A stretch of 64,000 nt of DNA from Brevundimonas sp. SH203 (GCF_002157625.1 NZ_BDMM01000004.1:286656-350655), one strand, 5' to 3'. Positions 7,901 to 15,759 are shown, counted from the first letter of the stretch. Notes: a model not told the origin generated them from the letters alone. A program made the numbers and translations.

Positions 7901-9733
7901 TTCGTTGAACGCCTGCTCGGCATCCGCCCAGGCGGCCCTATGGGCGCGCCCGGCTTCGATCAAACGCTGAAGCCCGTCGAGGTCGCTCCACGGCGTCGAA
8001 GTCAGCGCCGAACGATCAAGACCGGACGGCAAGGGCGTCACCGACAGACAGGCCATCGACCGTTTCAAGTCGCCGATGGTCCTGGGGGCCTCGGCGCCCA
8101 GGAGGTCCGTGGCGACGCCGGCGTGCCGGTCGGCCTCGGTCTGCGCAGCGGCCAGCCCCCGGATGCGCTCTCCCAGCGCCTGCCGCTCGACAGGATCGAG
8201 GGCATCGCGACGGACGCCGCGCCACACATTTTCGGGCGCCGGACCCAGGGCGCGAGAACGCTCGGATACATCGGCGATGACGGCCCGTCGCGCGGTCAGG
8301 TCTTCACGAGTCCACTGATCCGCGCCCGCCAGCGAATAACCGGAAGGCGCCGTCGATTCCTGCGACCGCGCCAGCAAGCCGAGAATGGCCTGGGGCGTGA
8401 GACCGCTGGGCTTGAGGGGGTCATGCAGGCGTCTGGCGAATGTGTTCAGAAAACCGCTGGTCTCGCCCAGCTTGTCGATGACGCTCAAGTCGCCGCGCGC
8501 CGGCCTGTGTTGCGCATCGCGGGTTCGTTTGAGTTCTTCCAGAACCGTGCGCTTGTTGACCTTGTTCGAATGCAGTTCCAGCGTCAGCGGCCCGAGTCCC
8601 ACCTGACGCAGGCGACGGTGGACGACGTCCAGGGCCGCCATCTTCTCGGCGACGAACAGGACCTTCTTCCCGCGCGCAACGGCGGCGGCGATGATGTTGG
8701 TGATGGTTTGCGACTTGCCCGTGCCGGGCGGTCCCTTGACCACCAGGGAACGGCCGCCGGCGGCCTCGGCGATGACCACCGTCTGCGAACTGTCGGCGTC
8801 GACGACGTGATGGAGTTCGAGCGGCTTGATGACATCGTCGATGGCGTCATGTTCGCCGACGAGAGGGGCGCTCTCGGGGAAGCCGTCGCGCAGCAGGGCG
8901 CCGATCATCTCACGGGTGTCGATGGCGGCGTCGGTCGGCCAGTTGTCGGGGTCCAGATCCCGGTACATCAGGAATTTCGAGAAGGAGAAGAAGCCCAGCA
9001 CCATGGCGTCGGGCAGGACTTCCCAGCGCTTGTTGTTGGACACCGTCTCAGCGATCCGGGCGCAGTAGCCCGCCAGATCGACCTCGTCCTCGTCCTTGAA
9101 GTCCTCGATGGTCAGGGCGAACTCGGCCTTCATCTTGGCCTGAAGCGTCAGGTTCGGGGACGGCGGCTCGTCGCGCCAACGCAGCTTGAACTTGTCGGCC
9201 GCGCTGGTGCGCTCCAGCTTCACGGGCAATAACACCAGGGGCGCGTGCCGGGCGATGTCGGACGTGTCGCTGTCGAACCAGCGCAGCAGGCCGATCGCCA
9301 GATAGAGGATGTTGACGCCCTGCTCCTGCTCCAGCGTCTGGGCGTCATACCAGACGTCGAACAGTCGTTTCTGAAGGCCCTCGGATGTCAGGCGCGTCTG
9401 AAGCCGGGTGTCGCTGTGACGAGACGCGACGCCGCGTTCATCGATGGCGTCGTCACCGGGTTGAGGAATGCCGCCCGTGATATCGTCATCCGGGTCGAGT
9501 TCGGCGCGGTCGGCTTCGCTTAACTGGGTTCCCGGCAGGAAACTGAGCGCCTTGTTCGAGGTCAGCAGCCGGAACACCTCGGTCGATTTTTCATCGACGA
9601 TTTCAATAGCCCGGTTGTTCTTCGTCCGAAGCGGTGTGTTCAGAAGGCGATTGCGGGTGGAGAGATCGAGAAGCGCATTGCGCTCCTTCAGCAATCTGTC
9701 GCGGATAGAAATAATGGCTTCGCCGTCGGCCAT
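4976..9733 (-). CDS. DUF4011 helicase with Vsr-like nuclease and DUF3320 domain (Hhe-like defence protein)
   Basis: A 1585-residue multidomain protein. Residues 1-300 match the DUF4011 type (RDRLLKERNALLDLSTRNRLLN). An SF1 helicase core follows: Walker A GPPGTGKS at 334-341, Walker B MDEASQIEP near 955, then GDERQLPP, QGDERDVIFISVGYG and NVLISRAK (motif VI). A DUF559/Vsr-like nuclease fold lies at about 1255-1345, with FEVQVCERL, the catalytic-type RVDLAVSD and IECDGAQFHSS. DUF3320-type sequence (HLDEITARIRILWGLGRAGSRI) follows near 1430. This order is that of the single-gene phage-defence protein described as Hhe (DUF4011-helicase-Vsr). It probably unwinds and cuts invading nucleic acid. All key motifs look intact. 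It sits in an accessory island beside a restriction operon, 389 bp from it. Confidence 0.85.
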   Translation of the reverse strand: MADGEAIISIRDRLLKERNALLDLSTRNRLLNTPLRTKNNRAIEIVDEKSTEVFRLLTSNKALSFLPGTQLSEADRAELDPDDDITGGIPQPGDDAIDERGVASRHSDTRLQTRLTSEGLQKRLFDVWYDAQTLEQEQGVNILYLAIGLLRWFDSDTSDIARHAPLVLLPVKLERTSAADKFKLRWRDEPPSPNLTLQAKMKAEFALTIEDFKDEDEVDLAGYCARIAETVSNNKRWEVLPDAMVLGFFSFSKFLMYRDLDPDNWPTDAAIDTREMIGALLRDGFPESAPLVGEHDAIDDVIKPLELHHVVDADSSQTVVIAEAAGGRSLVVKGPPGTGKSQTITNIIAAAVARGKKVLFVAEKMAALDVVHRRLRQVGLGPLTLELHSNKVNKRTVLEELKRTRDAQHRPARGDLSVIDKLGETSGFLNTFARRLHDPLKPSGLTPQAILGLLARSQESTAPSGYSLAGADQWTREDLTARRAVIADVSERSRALGPAPENVWRGVRRDALDPVERQALGERIRGLAAAQTEADRHAGVATDLLGAEAPRTIGDLKRSMACLSVTPLPSGLDRSALTSTPWSDLDGLQRLIEAGRAHRAAWADAEQAFNEAGRIADFGVIRTSIITKGAGLFRFLDGGYRAQIALLRSYLTAPLPKTPPERVALIDRMTAAQNAKAAFVAAEQAGAAFGSAWKGERSDWSQLDAILAWRRAHAALPSDIWTRLSDVADIAPIEKARLGLAEALPDLEARLDAMVADLDLDLERAFGVTAGSALALDVLASRLTEWLGDLEGISRFIAFASRARALDALGAGSLVEGLHDGRLDHKTLGPAFERAYAEVLRVTLFNAWPELRGFDGDGHNNQVAAFQRLDKARIDLAQEQIVAAHAEGRPRGAAGIGPLGVLNAEIARKRGHKPIRVLLEQAGPAIQQLKPVFMMSPLSVAQFLKPGGMQFDLLVMDEASQIEPVDSLGAIARVNQIVVVGDERQLPPTAFFRKLTGEEDPEEGDDGITIQAKDAESILELCLAKGVPHRMLSWHYRSKHQSLIAVSNREFYENKLFIVPSPYDAVAGMGLKFNLMKDTAYDRGGTRTNPKEARAVAEAVIHHARTSPEQTLGVATFSVSQRQAVLKELELLRRANPDVEDFFSGASNEPFFVKNLENIQGDERDVIFISVGYGKTEQGYLAHAFGPLSGEGGERRLNVLISRAKLRCEVFCNFTGADIDLERTRARGVAALKLFLTFAETGHFGLGEVTGEDFDSEFEVQVCERLQALGYDVKRQIGASGFRVDLAVSDPDKPGRFTLGIECDGAQFHSSRSARDRDRLRQQVLEAHGWIIHRVWSADWYLRPQAELKKIEDAIAAARAEWAARDEDGYKPARAVPVSFEAERVDDYEVVTAVMEAGSAFVSDRNLYVEADFPVNRAVEPHETSLAQMAAYVVKVVQVEGPIHLDEITARIRILWGLGRAGSRIRAAVERAVTAAVQHGLIQGGPFYSAPDQAVVGRDRSMVTSLSLRKPEALPPAEIDQVLLTIIDANYGAGRDDLVQAASRAFGFSATSGQLKDVLQAGVGRLEATGMVTIKGDLIVRKVAT

Positions 9734-10122
9734 GCCGCCCGCCCTCCAGAGTTGCGAAGAAACAACCCTATAATCATTGCGAGAGGTTTCGCCAGCGCAG
9801 ATCGCCTCACCAAAGCAGCGGCATCCCGCATCTGCAGCTTCGGAAACCAGCCAGTCGATATGGCGCAGCTTGAGCAGGAGCGCGCGCCTGCCGCGTGAAT
9901 CTATCGCCCTCAGGCAATCCAGTGAAGGACAGCTGACTTGGGCAGATCATGTCAGTGAAAATAGATGGCGCGCCGCCTTGGACGATGCTGAGAACTATTG
10001 TGCGAGCATAGAGCTGGCTGGCTGACGGTGAGAATTTACCAGCTGCTGACGTTGGCGATGCCTCCAGACTCTGGCGTTTGTAGCGGCCTCATTGAGAGGC
10101 GCAGCCCGCCGATGTGTTTTGC
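9734..10122. other. 389-bp gap between helicase and McrC-like genes
   Basis: No convincing gene. An 82-codon plus-strand frame at 9777-10025 begins with TTG, lacks a ribosome site and resembles no family. The base composition is visibly more AT-rich than the flanking core genome. On the minus strand this interval must hold the promoter of the helicase gene, whose ATG is at 9733. No copy of the tRNA-Arg 3' end was seen here. Confidence 0.5.
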
Positions 10123-11385
10123 TCAAACGGTCAATGCTTCCCGGATTGCTTGAGCGACGGCAGCGCGATTGTCCCCCGAAGCTACAATAATCGGGGGATT
10201 AGGCACCGTCGCCGTGACCGAAATCCCAGTTGGCACGACTAGAATTGCGCGGAGGCTCTCAGCCAGTGATTCGCCGAAGTCGAAGAGATAGCCGAATACC
10301 TTGTAGACGCTGTCGCTGAGATACCGGCCGTGGTCGGATTTCTTCATTTCCACTAGCGTGATTAGCTGCCTGCCGTCGATATCAGCGACCAGCATGATGT
10401 CGGGACGCCTCTGCCCTCCTGATAAGCCGCGATGGGCACCGACGACTGAGGCGTAGCGCGTTTTGAGGTTGAGCACGGCCGCAGGCGTCTGATCGAAGAA
10501 AACCTGAACTTTCCTACTTTCGTCCTTGAACATCGCCACATGGCCACGGCCCTTGGTTACGAGTCCATATTCGACAGGTTCACCGAAACCAAGTTCGTCT
10601 GTGAGAACGTCGAGCGTCAGGACCAGAATATAAAGCTCGAATAGATCATCGTCGCTGATCGGTTCCAGCCAGTTCACCGCCAATAGAGCTAATATGCTAT
10701 ACCAGCGTGCCTGTTCGTTCCGGGTCTCAATCTCAAGGCGCCTGCGGACGAGCTTTGCGGCGATGCGATACTCCGGCCGGCGATGACGCAGTGCGGCGGC
10801 GATCATCGTTTCCGATACTCTCAATGGGACGGTCAGATCGCCGAACCAGTGATGGCGGCGAGCGGCGTCGCACCCATCTCTTATTCGGACCAAATCAGGA
10901 TGCAGGCCTGTCGTGCCGACGCGACGTTCTATCTCCGTCACCGCTTCTCGCAGGTCATGGACGAGCCAAGCTAGGAGTTGGTTTTCGGGCAGTTCGAAAG
11001 ATCGGTGTGAGGTCCTGCTTACATACTGAACCGGGGAAATGGCTCCCGATAGGCGTCCGATAATCGTTCGGTCCCATCTGGGGTTCCCTCGCATGGCAGG
11101 CCCTACGATCTGTTCTAGCGACAGGACTTCGTTCGAAAGCGCGTCAAGAATCGTCGGCAGCGTCTTTTCGGCAAAATCAGCGTAGCCGCCAGCTACCAGA
11201 TCGATGACGGAGCCAAGCAACTCGACATCGTCCGAAGCACCGTGCAGGCGGTCCAGGAACGCTTGGAGCACCGCGAGGTCAATCGCTTCGGATTTTGCGC
11301 CGACAACCCCCCGTCCAATCGCGGATAGGTGACGTCCTGCCCGGTCAGGCGCACATACGAAGTCGCGCCAGACCTCGCGGCTCAT
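10123..11385 (-). CDS. McrC-like PD-(D/E)XK restriction subunit
   Basis: A 420-residue protein with the McrC/DUF2357-type centre (SHRSFELPENQLLAWLVHDL) and a C-terminal PD-(D/E)XK nuclease core: RRPDIMLVADIDG with Asp near 328, then LVEMKKS with Glu about 344 and Lys about 346. McrC subunits carry the cutting site and are driven by the McrB GTPase. Its ATG overlaps the McrB-like stop (ATGA at 11382-11385), so the subunits are coupled and probably made in fixed ratio. With a cytosine methyltransferase in the same operon, the complex more likely cuts unmethylated sites, as in LlaJI, than methylated DNA as in E. coli McrBC. That specificity is inference. Confidence 0.8.
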   Translation of the reverse strand: MSREVWRDFVCAPDRAGRHLSAIGRGVVGAKSEAIDLAVLQAFLDRLHGASDDVELLGSVIDLVAGGYADFAEKTLPTILDALSNEVLSLEQIVGPAMRGNPRWDRTIIGRLSGAISPVQYVSRTSHRSFELPENQLLAWLVHDLREAVTEIERRVGTTGLHPDLVRIRDGCDAARRHHWFGDLTVPLRVSETMIAAALRHRRPEYRIAAKLVRRRLEIETRNEQARWYSILALLAVNWLEPISDDDLFELYILVLTLDVLTDELGFGEPVEYGLVTKGRGHVAMFKDESRKVQVFFDQTPAAVLNLKTRYASVVGAHRGLSGGQRRPDIMLVADIDGRQLITLVEMKKSDHGRYLSDSVYKVFGYLFDFGESLAESLRAILVVPTGISVTATVPNPPIIVASGDNRAAVAQAIREALTV

Positions 11386-13097
11386 TCCACTACATAGCCG
11401 GTCCAGACCGCCAGATGACGGGCCATCGCTTCCGCGTGCGAAGGCACCAGCCCGGAGAAGAGATCGGCTGCGGCCTCGTGGAGATCATGGCGCCCTTGAA
11501 ACTGCGGAACGACATACAGCTCCAGAGCTGACGACAAGATCGCTTCAAGCGATCTTTCCGGATCGAGACGGGCTTCGCTCTCGGCGTGTTTGATGATCGT
11601 GAGCGGGAATGCAGGACCAAGGGGGAGGCCGATGCCGGACAGTCCCTCGCCGTCCTTCGCGAATAGCCCGACAAGCACCTCGGCCAATTGGCTGGCGTCA
11701 AAACCCGCCTGTGCCCCTGCCTCCCGGATCATCGCCTCGTAAATGTCCGCTGAAGGCAGATCGATCGGGATGAAGGCAAAGCGACGAACAAAGGCCATCG
11801 ACAGTCGCTTCAGGCTGGCCTTGTCGGCGTCATTCATCGACCCGATCAGACGCCACCACTCCGGCACCATGACCACATCGGCGGTTTGATCGTCGATGAT
11901 TGCTAAACCGACCTGTAGCCGAACGCGTCGGAAGTCGCCGTCCTCCGACCGACGCCTATAAGGCAGCGTCACGCTGTTACCGCTTAGGAGCGTGAACAGC
12001 TCTCCGAACGCCTTGTCGATGTCAGCCCGGTTGATCTCATCGATGATGAGGCAGTGAGCCTTCTCAATCGAGTCGACGACAGCACCGGGAAGGAAGTCCA
12101 GCCGATCCCCCGAACCATCGGCAGATGGCGCGGGGAAGTAGCCGCCAATCGTCTCAAAAGTGGTCCATTGGTCGGTCGCGGGAACCGTCCAAGCAGGGAA
12201 ACCCGCCTTCTCGCAGATGCATGCCGCCAGCTTTGTCTTTCCGCAGCCGGGCGGTCCGGTGAAGATCACGTGCATGCCTGCCGCCAACGCAGCAAGTGCG
12301 CGCGTGGCTGGCTCTTCCAGACCCTTGAGGCCGCATAGCGAGCCGAGACTGCTGAGTTCTATCGACCAATCGCCGGGGGCGGCGGTGGGAATGTGGACCA
12401 AGGCTACAGGGCCTGTCGGTGCTTCGGCCTCCGGTGGATCGGCAGGAATAGTAGAAGATTGCTCCGGCTCCAGAGCTTGCAACAGCATAAGCAGCTCGCC
12501 CGGATCAATCGGATCTGATGAAAAGGGAATAGCGGCCAGCTCTGGGACCGGAGTCTTCGTAAAAATGTCCGGGACCAACCCGTAGGCTGTCAGGCGGAAC
12601 TCTTCGTCAAAAGCGTCGACGGCCGCCTTCCAAGATTCGATTTCCCGGTCGCGGTAAAACCACGCAACCAGGTGGGGCACGCTAATCGGCACCTTACCTA
12701 CCACATCCTCCGCAGGAGTGTCGGCGATCACGGCCCCTAGATCGGGTGCTAGCGTCCAGCGCTTGTTATCGGTCGGGTGCTTCTGAAAAAGCGCATTCTT
12801 ATCGCGCTGCACTTGTAGCGTCCGGCCCGGGTAGTTTCGGTCGCGCCAGTGACTGTAGCCGTAGCCCGGCCCAAACACAGAGAAATATGGCCGGGCCTCG
12901 GGGCCTCCAGTCGGCCGAAAATAGTCGCTGAGAAGCTGGAGTTCGACAGTGCTGCCGAACCTCACCGATTCCTCAGGATCGGCGCTCGACGGCACTCCGT
13001 GACGGAGCATCGCCAGCACACTCAGCAGAGCCGGGTGAGTGTTCTCGGCAAAATAATCGAGAGCGGCGGCGACGTGATCGGTGGTGAGGTAAGGCAC
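11382..13097 (-). CDS. McrB-like AAA+ GTPase restriction subunit
   Basis: A 571-residue protein. About 250 N-terminal residues form a domain I do not recognise, presumably the DNA-recognition part. The AAA+ module follows: Walker A GPPGCGKT near 279, Walker B LIIDEINRAD near 350 (the McrB form DEINRA), and MNDAD near 419, matching the MNxxD motif linked to GTP use in McrB, then a sensor/arginine region FVRRFAF. The start is GTG at 13097 with AGGGG eight bases upstream; it lies 12 bases after the methyltransferase stop. It should assemble as a ring, bind the target site and activate the McrC-like nuclease encoded next. Confidence 0.85.
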   Translation of the reverse strand: MPYLTTDHVAAALDYFAENTHPALLSVLAMLRHGVPSSADPEESVRFGSTVELQLLSDYFRPTGGPEARPYFSVFGPGYGYSHWRDRNYPGRTLQVQRDKNALFQKHPTDNKRWTLAPDLGAVIADTPAEDVVGKVPISVPHLVAWFYRDREIESWKAAVDAFDEEFRLTAYGLVPDIFTKTPVPELAAIPFSSDPIDPGELLMLLQALEPEQSSTIPADPPEAEAPTGPVALVHIPTAAPGDWSIELSSLGSLCGLKGLEEPATRALAALAAGMHVIFTGPPGCGKTKLAACICEKAGFPAWTVPATDQWTTFETIGGYFPAPSADGSGDRLDFLPGAVVDSIEKAHCLIIDEINRADIDKAFGELFTLLSGNSVTLPYRRRSEDGDFRRVRLQVGLAIIDDQTADVVMVPEWWRLIGSMNDADKASLKRLSMAFVRRFAFIPIDLPSADIYEAMIREAGAQAGFDASQLAEVLVGLFAKDGEGLSGIGLPLGPAFPLTIIKHAESEARLDPERSLEAILSSALELYVVPQFQGRHDLHEAAADLFSGLVPSHAEAMARHLAVWTGYVVE

Positions 13098-13108
13098 CTA
13101 CGAGCCCC

Positions 13109-14452
13109 TTACGCCGCGTCGTCGAATGCGTAGTCGTCTTCGCGGACCCGGCGCGGTGCGCGCAACTTCAAAATGTCCGCATCGCCCAGCCGATTTTCGA
13201 CCAAGACGACATCGCGGACAGCCTCGACCGCCTGGCCGTGCACATCACGGCTCACCATCGGAAGGATGGCCTCCGCCAGTGCGCGCGCGAGAAGCGGAGG
13301 CACCGCGTTGCCGATCTGCTGTCGGATTTGGGCGGCGCTGCCGTCGAATATGAAGGTATCTGGGAATGATTGGAGTCGAGCCGCCTCGCGAAGCGTCAGA
13401 GTGCGGTTCTGATCCGGATGAATGAAGGCGCCTGTCGTGCCCTCGTTGAATTTGGTCGTGATCGTATAGGCAGGCGCGTCGTTCTGAAGCCTCTTGAGGA
13501 TAGTCGTCGCATCGTAGCGCCGGATTTTTTTGAAGCGTTCGGGCAGGTGCTCCAACGGGATGTCCCGCCAGTTCTGACCGGGTTTGAGCCGGGTTGCGGC
13601 CAAGCGGTCTAAGGCCGCCAGATCGGCAGCGGCATGTTGACGAACAAGCTTTGAGCCGTCCCGCATGATGCGTTGATAGGCAGTGCGAGCCCGACCCGGA
13701 TATTTGACGCCGTCGATCTCGTGGCCTTCCGCCACTGGCGGGAGGTCGGAACAGGCGTCGGCGAAAGACACGTGCGGCAGAACTTCATCGCCGCCGCCGT
13801 GGCCGATCCGTGAAAGGTGGGCGAAGGGCAGGGCGAAGTTTCGCCACAGATCGGCGTTTCCGTGTGTCGCGGCCGGGAAAGCAATATCAGAGCCCGTTCG
13901 GTTGCCGACGAACACGAGACGGCGCCGCAGTTGCGGAACGCCGAAATCCGCCGCCAGCAGGATCATCGGGGCGACGTTATAGCCGATTTCCCGGAACGCC
14001 CGAACGATGTCGATAGCGACCCGGCCCTGATTGTAAAGCAGGAGGCCGGGCACGTTCTCGAACACAATCCAACTCGGGCGCAGTTCCTCGACCATGCCGA
14101 GATAGTTCAGGAACAGACGGTTCCGAGGGTCCTCCTCATCGCGACCAGACGAACGACTCAGGCCACCAGAAGTAGAGAAACCTTGGCAGCTAGGGCCGCC
14201 GACGATGACGTCGACGCCGCTGTTGCCGACGAACTCCCGAACGTCGGTCAGATCGGGGTCTCTCAAGTCGCGCATCATCCCACGCGAGCCCGCTATATTT
14301 GCCTCGAACGAGTTCAGTGCGGCTTGGAAATGGTCCAGGCCGCCGATGACGCGATAACCAGCTTGAGCAAACCCGTGGGCGATTCCGCCCGCGCCGGAAA
14401 ATAGGTCGAGAACCGTGGGGGCTGTGGTCGTATTCTTTTGCTTATCGGCCAT
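13109..14452 (-). CDS. DNA (cytosine-5) methyltransferase
   Basis: A 447-residue C5 methyltransferase with its motifs in canonical order: I DLFSGAGGIAHGF (SAM binding), IV GGPSCQGFS with catalytic Cys89 (PSCQ in place of the usual PPCQ), VI FENVPG with Glu132, VIII QLRRR at 174-178 and X QIGNAVPP near the C-terminus. The ATG at 14452 was chosen over an upstream one at 14551 because a G-rich ribosome site precedes it and the extra 33 residues look non-coding. It heads the operon with the McrB- and McrC-like genes and would protect host DNA from them. The variable region between VIII and IX sets the target site, which cannot be read from sequence. Confidence 0.93.
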   Translation of the reverse strand: MADKQKNTTTAPTVLDLFSGAGGIAHGFAQAGYRVIGGLDHFQAALNSFEANIAGSRGMMRDLRDPDLTDVREFVGNSGVDVIVGGPSCQGFSTSGGLSRSSGRDEEDPRNRLFLNYLGMVEELRPSWIVFENVPGLLLYNQGRVAIDIVRAFREIGYNVAPMILLAADFGVPQLRRRLVFVGNRTGSDIAFPAATHGNADLWRNFALPFAHLSRIGHGGGDEVLPHVSFADACSDLPPVAEGHEIDGVKYPGRARTAYQRIMRDGSKLVRQHAAADLAALDRLAATRLKPGQNWRDIPLEHLPERFKKIRRYDATTILKRLQNDAPAYTITTKFNEGTTGAFIHPDQNRTLTLREAARLQSFPDTFIFDGSAAQIRQQIGNAVPPLLARALAEAILPMVSRDVHGQAVEAVRDVVLVENRLGDADILKLRAPRRVREDDYAFDDAA

Positions 14453-14631
14453 AAAACCCCCTAGACGCACCACGTGGCGGCCGAGAACATTACAAGAACA
14501 TGCGCGCGTTGGCAATGCACGCGGGCTGATTCGGTAGCCTGCACCGGACAACGTAACCGAAAGTTTGACGTCCTCCGACCCAAGCCTTGAGGTTTTCCAA
14601 CTTTACTTGGGTGACTTATTTGTCGGCTACG

Positions 14632-14641
14632 CCCCCCCCCC
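14632..14641 (-). repeat. Ten-base G homopolymer upstream of the methyltransferase
   Basis: The plus strand has ten C in a row (G10 on the coding strand of the operon), 180 bp before the methyltransferase ATG and 28 bp after the XRE stop. Tracts of this length are prone to slippage. It lies outside both genes, so a length change could only affect promoter spacing or mRNA structure. The interval 14453-14668 holds nothing else that I can support. Confidence 0.6.
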
Positions 14642-14668
14642 AAAGAACGCCGTTGGATTGAGGAACGC

Positions 14669-14899
14669 TCAAGTTTTCAATCGCACGCCAGCCCCACCGG
14701 CGGCGTCGGCCGCGATGAAAATGGCGCCGCCGTCTTCCAGAACGGATTGTAGGCGTTCGAGGGTTCCTGTCTGCATTCCTCCTCGCCCAGCCTCAAAGCG
14801 GTGGATGGTCGATTCAGCCACGCGGGAGCGTTCAGCCAGCACTCGAACGCTTATTCCGAGGCCTGCGCGAGCCATCCGAATTTGAGAGGGAGTGATCAT
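14669..14899 (-). CDS. XRE-family helix-turn-helix regulator
   Basis: A 76-residue protein with one HTH_3 domain over residues 5-55 (QIRMARAGLGISVRVLAERSRVAESTIHRFEAG). Small XRE proteins of this size beside methyltransferase genes often act as controller proteins that time methylase and nuclease expression. It is transcribed in the same direction as the methyltransferase and lies 216 bp upstream of it. A GGAGG ribosome site stands 12-16 bases before the ATG. Two similar EcoRI-centred repeats just upstream (14922-14962) are candidate operators. The short tail after residue 55 (AADAAGGAGVRLKT) has no known function. Confidence 0.8.
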   Translation of the reverse strand: MITPSQIRMARAGLGISVRVLAERSRVAESTIHRFEAGRGGMQTGTLERLQSVLEDGGAIFIAADAAGGAGVRLKT

Positions 14900-14921
14900 T
14901 GTTAGAGAAAACCTCCGACTA

Positions 14922-14962
14922 GTTGCGGAATTCCGTTGACTAAGTCGGCGAATTCCGCTGAA
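14922..14962. promoter_or_regulatory. Tandem operator-like repeats upstream of the XRE gene
   Basis: Two related boxes, GTTGCGGAATTCCGTTGAC and GTCGGCGAATTCCGCTGAA, start 22 bases apart (14922 and 14944) and agree at 14 of 19 positions. The first contains the perfect ten-base palindrome CGGAATTCCG. The spacing of two helical turns and the place between the divergent XRE (minus) and HEPN-like (plus) genes suit binding of an XRE dimer pair. Which protein binds is inference. Confidence 0.45.
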
Positions 14963-15037
14963 CTCTAACTGAAATACTCCGAAACTCCACCGTTCAGCAT
15001 GTTCTGAGCGACCGGGCGGCTGCGCGGGAGGTCACGC

Positions 15038-15508
15038 ATGCCTAAGGATCAGGGACTACTGGCTAGGCAGAGGAAGTGGAGGCGATGCCCTCCGGCGCGC
15101 CGCTTGGCCATTGCCTTTGCCCATAACGCCCGAGGCTTCCACGCGATGGCTTGGACAGACGATGACCGCGTCGGCGCCCAGTCAGCCTATCACTCCGCCA
15201 TCGCCATCGAACTGGGCCTCAAAGCATACATCCTGCATCGGGGCTTCTCTGACGACTGGACTCGCGTCTGGCTCCGCCATGATCTGGGCAAGGCGCTCCG
15301 CTGCGTTCGGATGTTGGGGTTCGAAGGCGTCCCTGACGGCATCGCCGAACTGGCCGATGTGCTCGGCCCACTTTATGGCTCAGGGGCGCTGCGAACCGGC
15401 ATGAAGCCGGACCTCCCGCTTCCGCCCGAAGTCGCCGATCACGCCATCTGTGACCTCCTGAGCGCCGTGGAGGCTGCGATAAGGATCGACAGCAGGATAG
15501 ATCGATGA
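15038..15508 (+). CDS. HEPN-like protein, candidate RNase
   Basis: A 156-residue mostly helical protein. The stretch AIAIELGLKAYILHRGF...RHDLGKALRCV fits the HEPN pattern (helix with ELxLKA, then a HDL turn), and R76-VWLR-H81 matches the Rx4-6H motif of HEPN ribonucleases. A good ribosome site (GGGAGG) precedes the ATG. Its end overlaps the next gene by four bases (ATGA at 15505), so the two are coupled. It is divergent from the XRE regulator across the repeat operators. HEPN proteins are frequent in toxin-antitoxin and abortive-infection loci, which fits the island. Activity is inference; a non-catalytic HEPN fold is the main alternative. Confidence 0.55.
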   Translation: MPKDQGLLARQRKWRRCPPARRLAIAFAHNARGFHAMAWTDDDRVGAQSAYHSAIAIELGLKAYILHRGFSDDWTRVWLRHDLGKALRCVRMLGFEGVPDGIAELADVLGPLYGSGALRTGMKPDLPLPPEVADHAICDLLSAVEAAIRIDSRIDR

Positions 15509-15759
15509 GCGGTCCGCCATCGCAGTCCGCTGAGGAAGACCGGGAGCGGCAGCTTCTTATTTGGGCGATCCAGCAACTGCCCCGGCGCTACCGGGATGTC
15601 TTCGTCCTCCATCGCTTCGCAGGAATGCCTCTGGAGCAGATCGCGGAGCACTTGGGCGTCGAGAATAGAGCGGTCGAAGCGCGTTTGGCGGAGGCGCTCG
15701 TTCGGTTGAGCCGAGCCGTCGATGAAGCGGACGGTCGAGGGGCTTCTGATGGCTTGTGA
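15505..15759 (+). CDS. Sigma-70 region 4-like small protein
   Basis: An 84-residue protein whose centre (AIQQLPRRYRDVFVLHRFAGMPLEQIAEHLGVENRAVEARLAEALVRLSRA) is a clear sigma-70 region 4 helix-turn-helix of the ECF type. There is no region 2, so it cannot serve as a complete sigma factor. It is coupled to the HEPN-like gene by an ATGA overlap and probably works with it, as a DNA-binding partner, antitoxin or regulator. Free-standing region-4 proteins of this kind occur on alphaproteobacterial mobile elements. The role is unknown. Confidence 0.7.
   Translation: MSGPPSQSAEEDRERQLLIWAIQQLPRRYRDVFVLHRFAGMPLEQIAEHLGVENRAVEARLAEALVRLSRAVDEADGRGASDGL

Noticed and set aside
9777..10025. An 82-codon plus-strand frame in the gap after the helicase
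   Set aside because: TTG start, no ribosome site and no recognisable family; kept only as a remark in the gap entry.
4580..10122. A second copy of the tRNA-Arg 3' end as left attachment site
   Set aside because: I read the two non-coding gaps at 4580-4975 and 9734-10122 for it and found no match; it may be short, degenerate or outside the region checked.
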